Below are positions 63,894-64,000 of a stretch of DNA of 64,000 nt, one piece after another. A program made the position numbers and the translations under genes. This DNA comes from Candidatus Brocadia sinica JPN1 (GTDB taxonomy: Bacteria > Planctomycetota > Brocadiia > Brocadiales > Brocadiaceae): contig NZ_BAFN01000001.1 of NCBI RefSeq assembly GCF_000949635.1, positions 434,001 to 498,000 on the forward strand. Reading direction: 5' to 3'. Positions within the stretch are counted from its first letter, which is position 1. Every line of letters begins with the position of its first letter. Under the pieces are notes generated by a model that saw nothing but the letters and a program-made list of their open reading frames with translations, was not told the origin of the DNA and did no database searches.

Positions 63894-64000
63894 TTACTCC
63901 AAAGGATTGCGCATTTTCTTGTAAAATTCGAGCCGCTCTTTGATCACCTTATCAAATCCATTATCCGTCGGCTTATAGTATTCCCTGCCTTGCAGTTCAT
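63894..64000 (-). CDS. rarA: C-terminal end of RarA/MgsA-family AAA ATPase (partial)
   Basis: The minus-strand frame entering from the window edge encodes about 34 residues, including LQGREYYKPTDNGFDKVIKE and a helical RLEFYKKMRNP end, then TAA (63894-63896). The G-REYY-PT pattern is typical of the C-terminus of RarA, the replication-associated recombination ATPase. The ATPase core lies outside the window. The stop is only 9 bp from the start of the glycosidase pseudogene. Confidence 0.72.
   Translation of the reverse strand, partial: ELQGREYYKPTDNGFDKVIKERLEFYKKMRNPLE

Noticed and set aside
1-64000. tRNA, rRNA and replication-origin features
   Set aside because: No cloverleaf, rRNA segment or DnaA-box cluster could be recognised by eye. 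Absence cannot be proved without a covariance-model search.

Overview
This window most likely comes from a chemolithotrophic planctomycete of the anammox order (Brocadiales; Brocadia/Jettenia/Kuenenia-like). The base composition is moderately AT-rich, GTG and TTG starts are common, and there are many TPR proteins. It also carries several multihaem c-type cytochromes, some with non-standard CX3CH or CX4CH haem motifs, a PEP-CTERM/exosortase locus, and many decayed genes and small mobile-element remnants. The taxon is inferred from gene content only; no rRNA or tRNA gene was seen.

Layout. 0-2.3 kb: an IS3-family element (about 250-1677) inside degraded sequence. 2.3-8.4 kb: a TPR protein, a DEAD-box RNA helicase and a polar amino-acid ABC transporter (fused binding protein/permease plus ATPase). 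8.5-11 kb: a small exported protein and an M6 metalloprotease. 11-18.5 kb (minus strand): envelope proteins, a TPR protein, the Mg2+ transporter MgtE, a DUF362-ferredoxin protein and a B12-type radical SAM protein. A second, paralogous radical SAM gene follows at 19.4-20.9 kb, separated from the first by an IS1634-type transposase remnant and a long inverted repeat. 21-23 kb: an exported protein and an outer-membrane porin. 23-30 kb: a receiver/GAF/PAS/GGDEF diguanylate cyclase, a histidine kinase and an NtrC-type sigma-54 activator.

29.8-50.7 kb is one long plus-strand run. It holds envelope glycosylation genes (GT2, LABN, two GT39/ArnT-like proteins), a GNA1162-LysM lipoprotein, an acyl reductase-like SDR, an SCP2 protein and exported haem proteins with CX4CH motifs. 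It continues with an RND exporter, an ANL-type ligase, a U32 peptidase, a class III aminotransferase, an orphan cytochrome-b C-terminal subunit, five- and six-haem cytochromes and an alpha/beta hydrolase. A reasonable reading, by inference, is lipid/glycan remodelling of the envelope interleaved with periplasmic electron transfer.

51-53.9 kb is the most striking locus. A strong sigma-70-like promoter precedes a cyclic-di-GMP-I (GEMM) riboswitch whose 3' strand is also the 5' strand of an intrinsic terminator. Next come an exported protein of unknown function, a 76-residue PEP-CTERM protein with almost no mature domain, an exosortase and an EpsI-like partner. The window also encodes a diguanylate cyclase at 23 kb, so the signal maker and a signal sensor lie 28 kb apart.

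53.9-64 kb: cobK, a second DUF362 protein, lhgO, then an accessory patch. The patch holds DUF2278, an IVP-like four-helix-bundle gene inside an inverted repeat, a 36-bp palindrome and a decayed second copy of the lhgO 3' end. It is followed by a frameshifted gene, a tandem-Cache sensor without an output domain, a MITE-like inverted-repeat element, a GH44-like glycoside hydrolase pseudogene and the 3' end of rarA running off the window.
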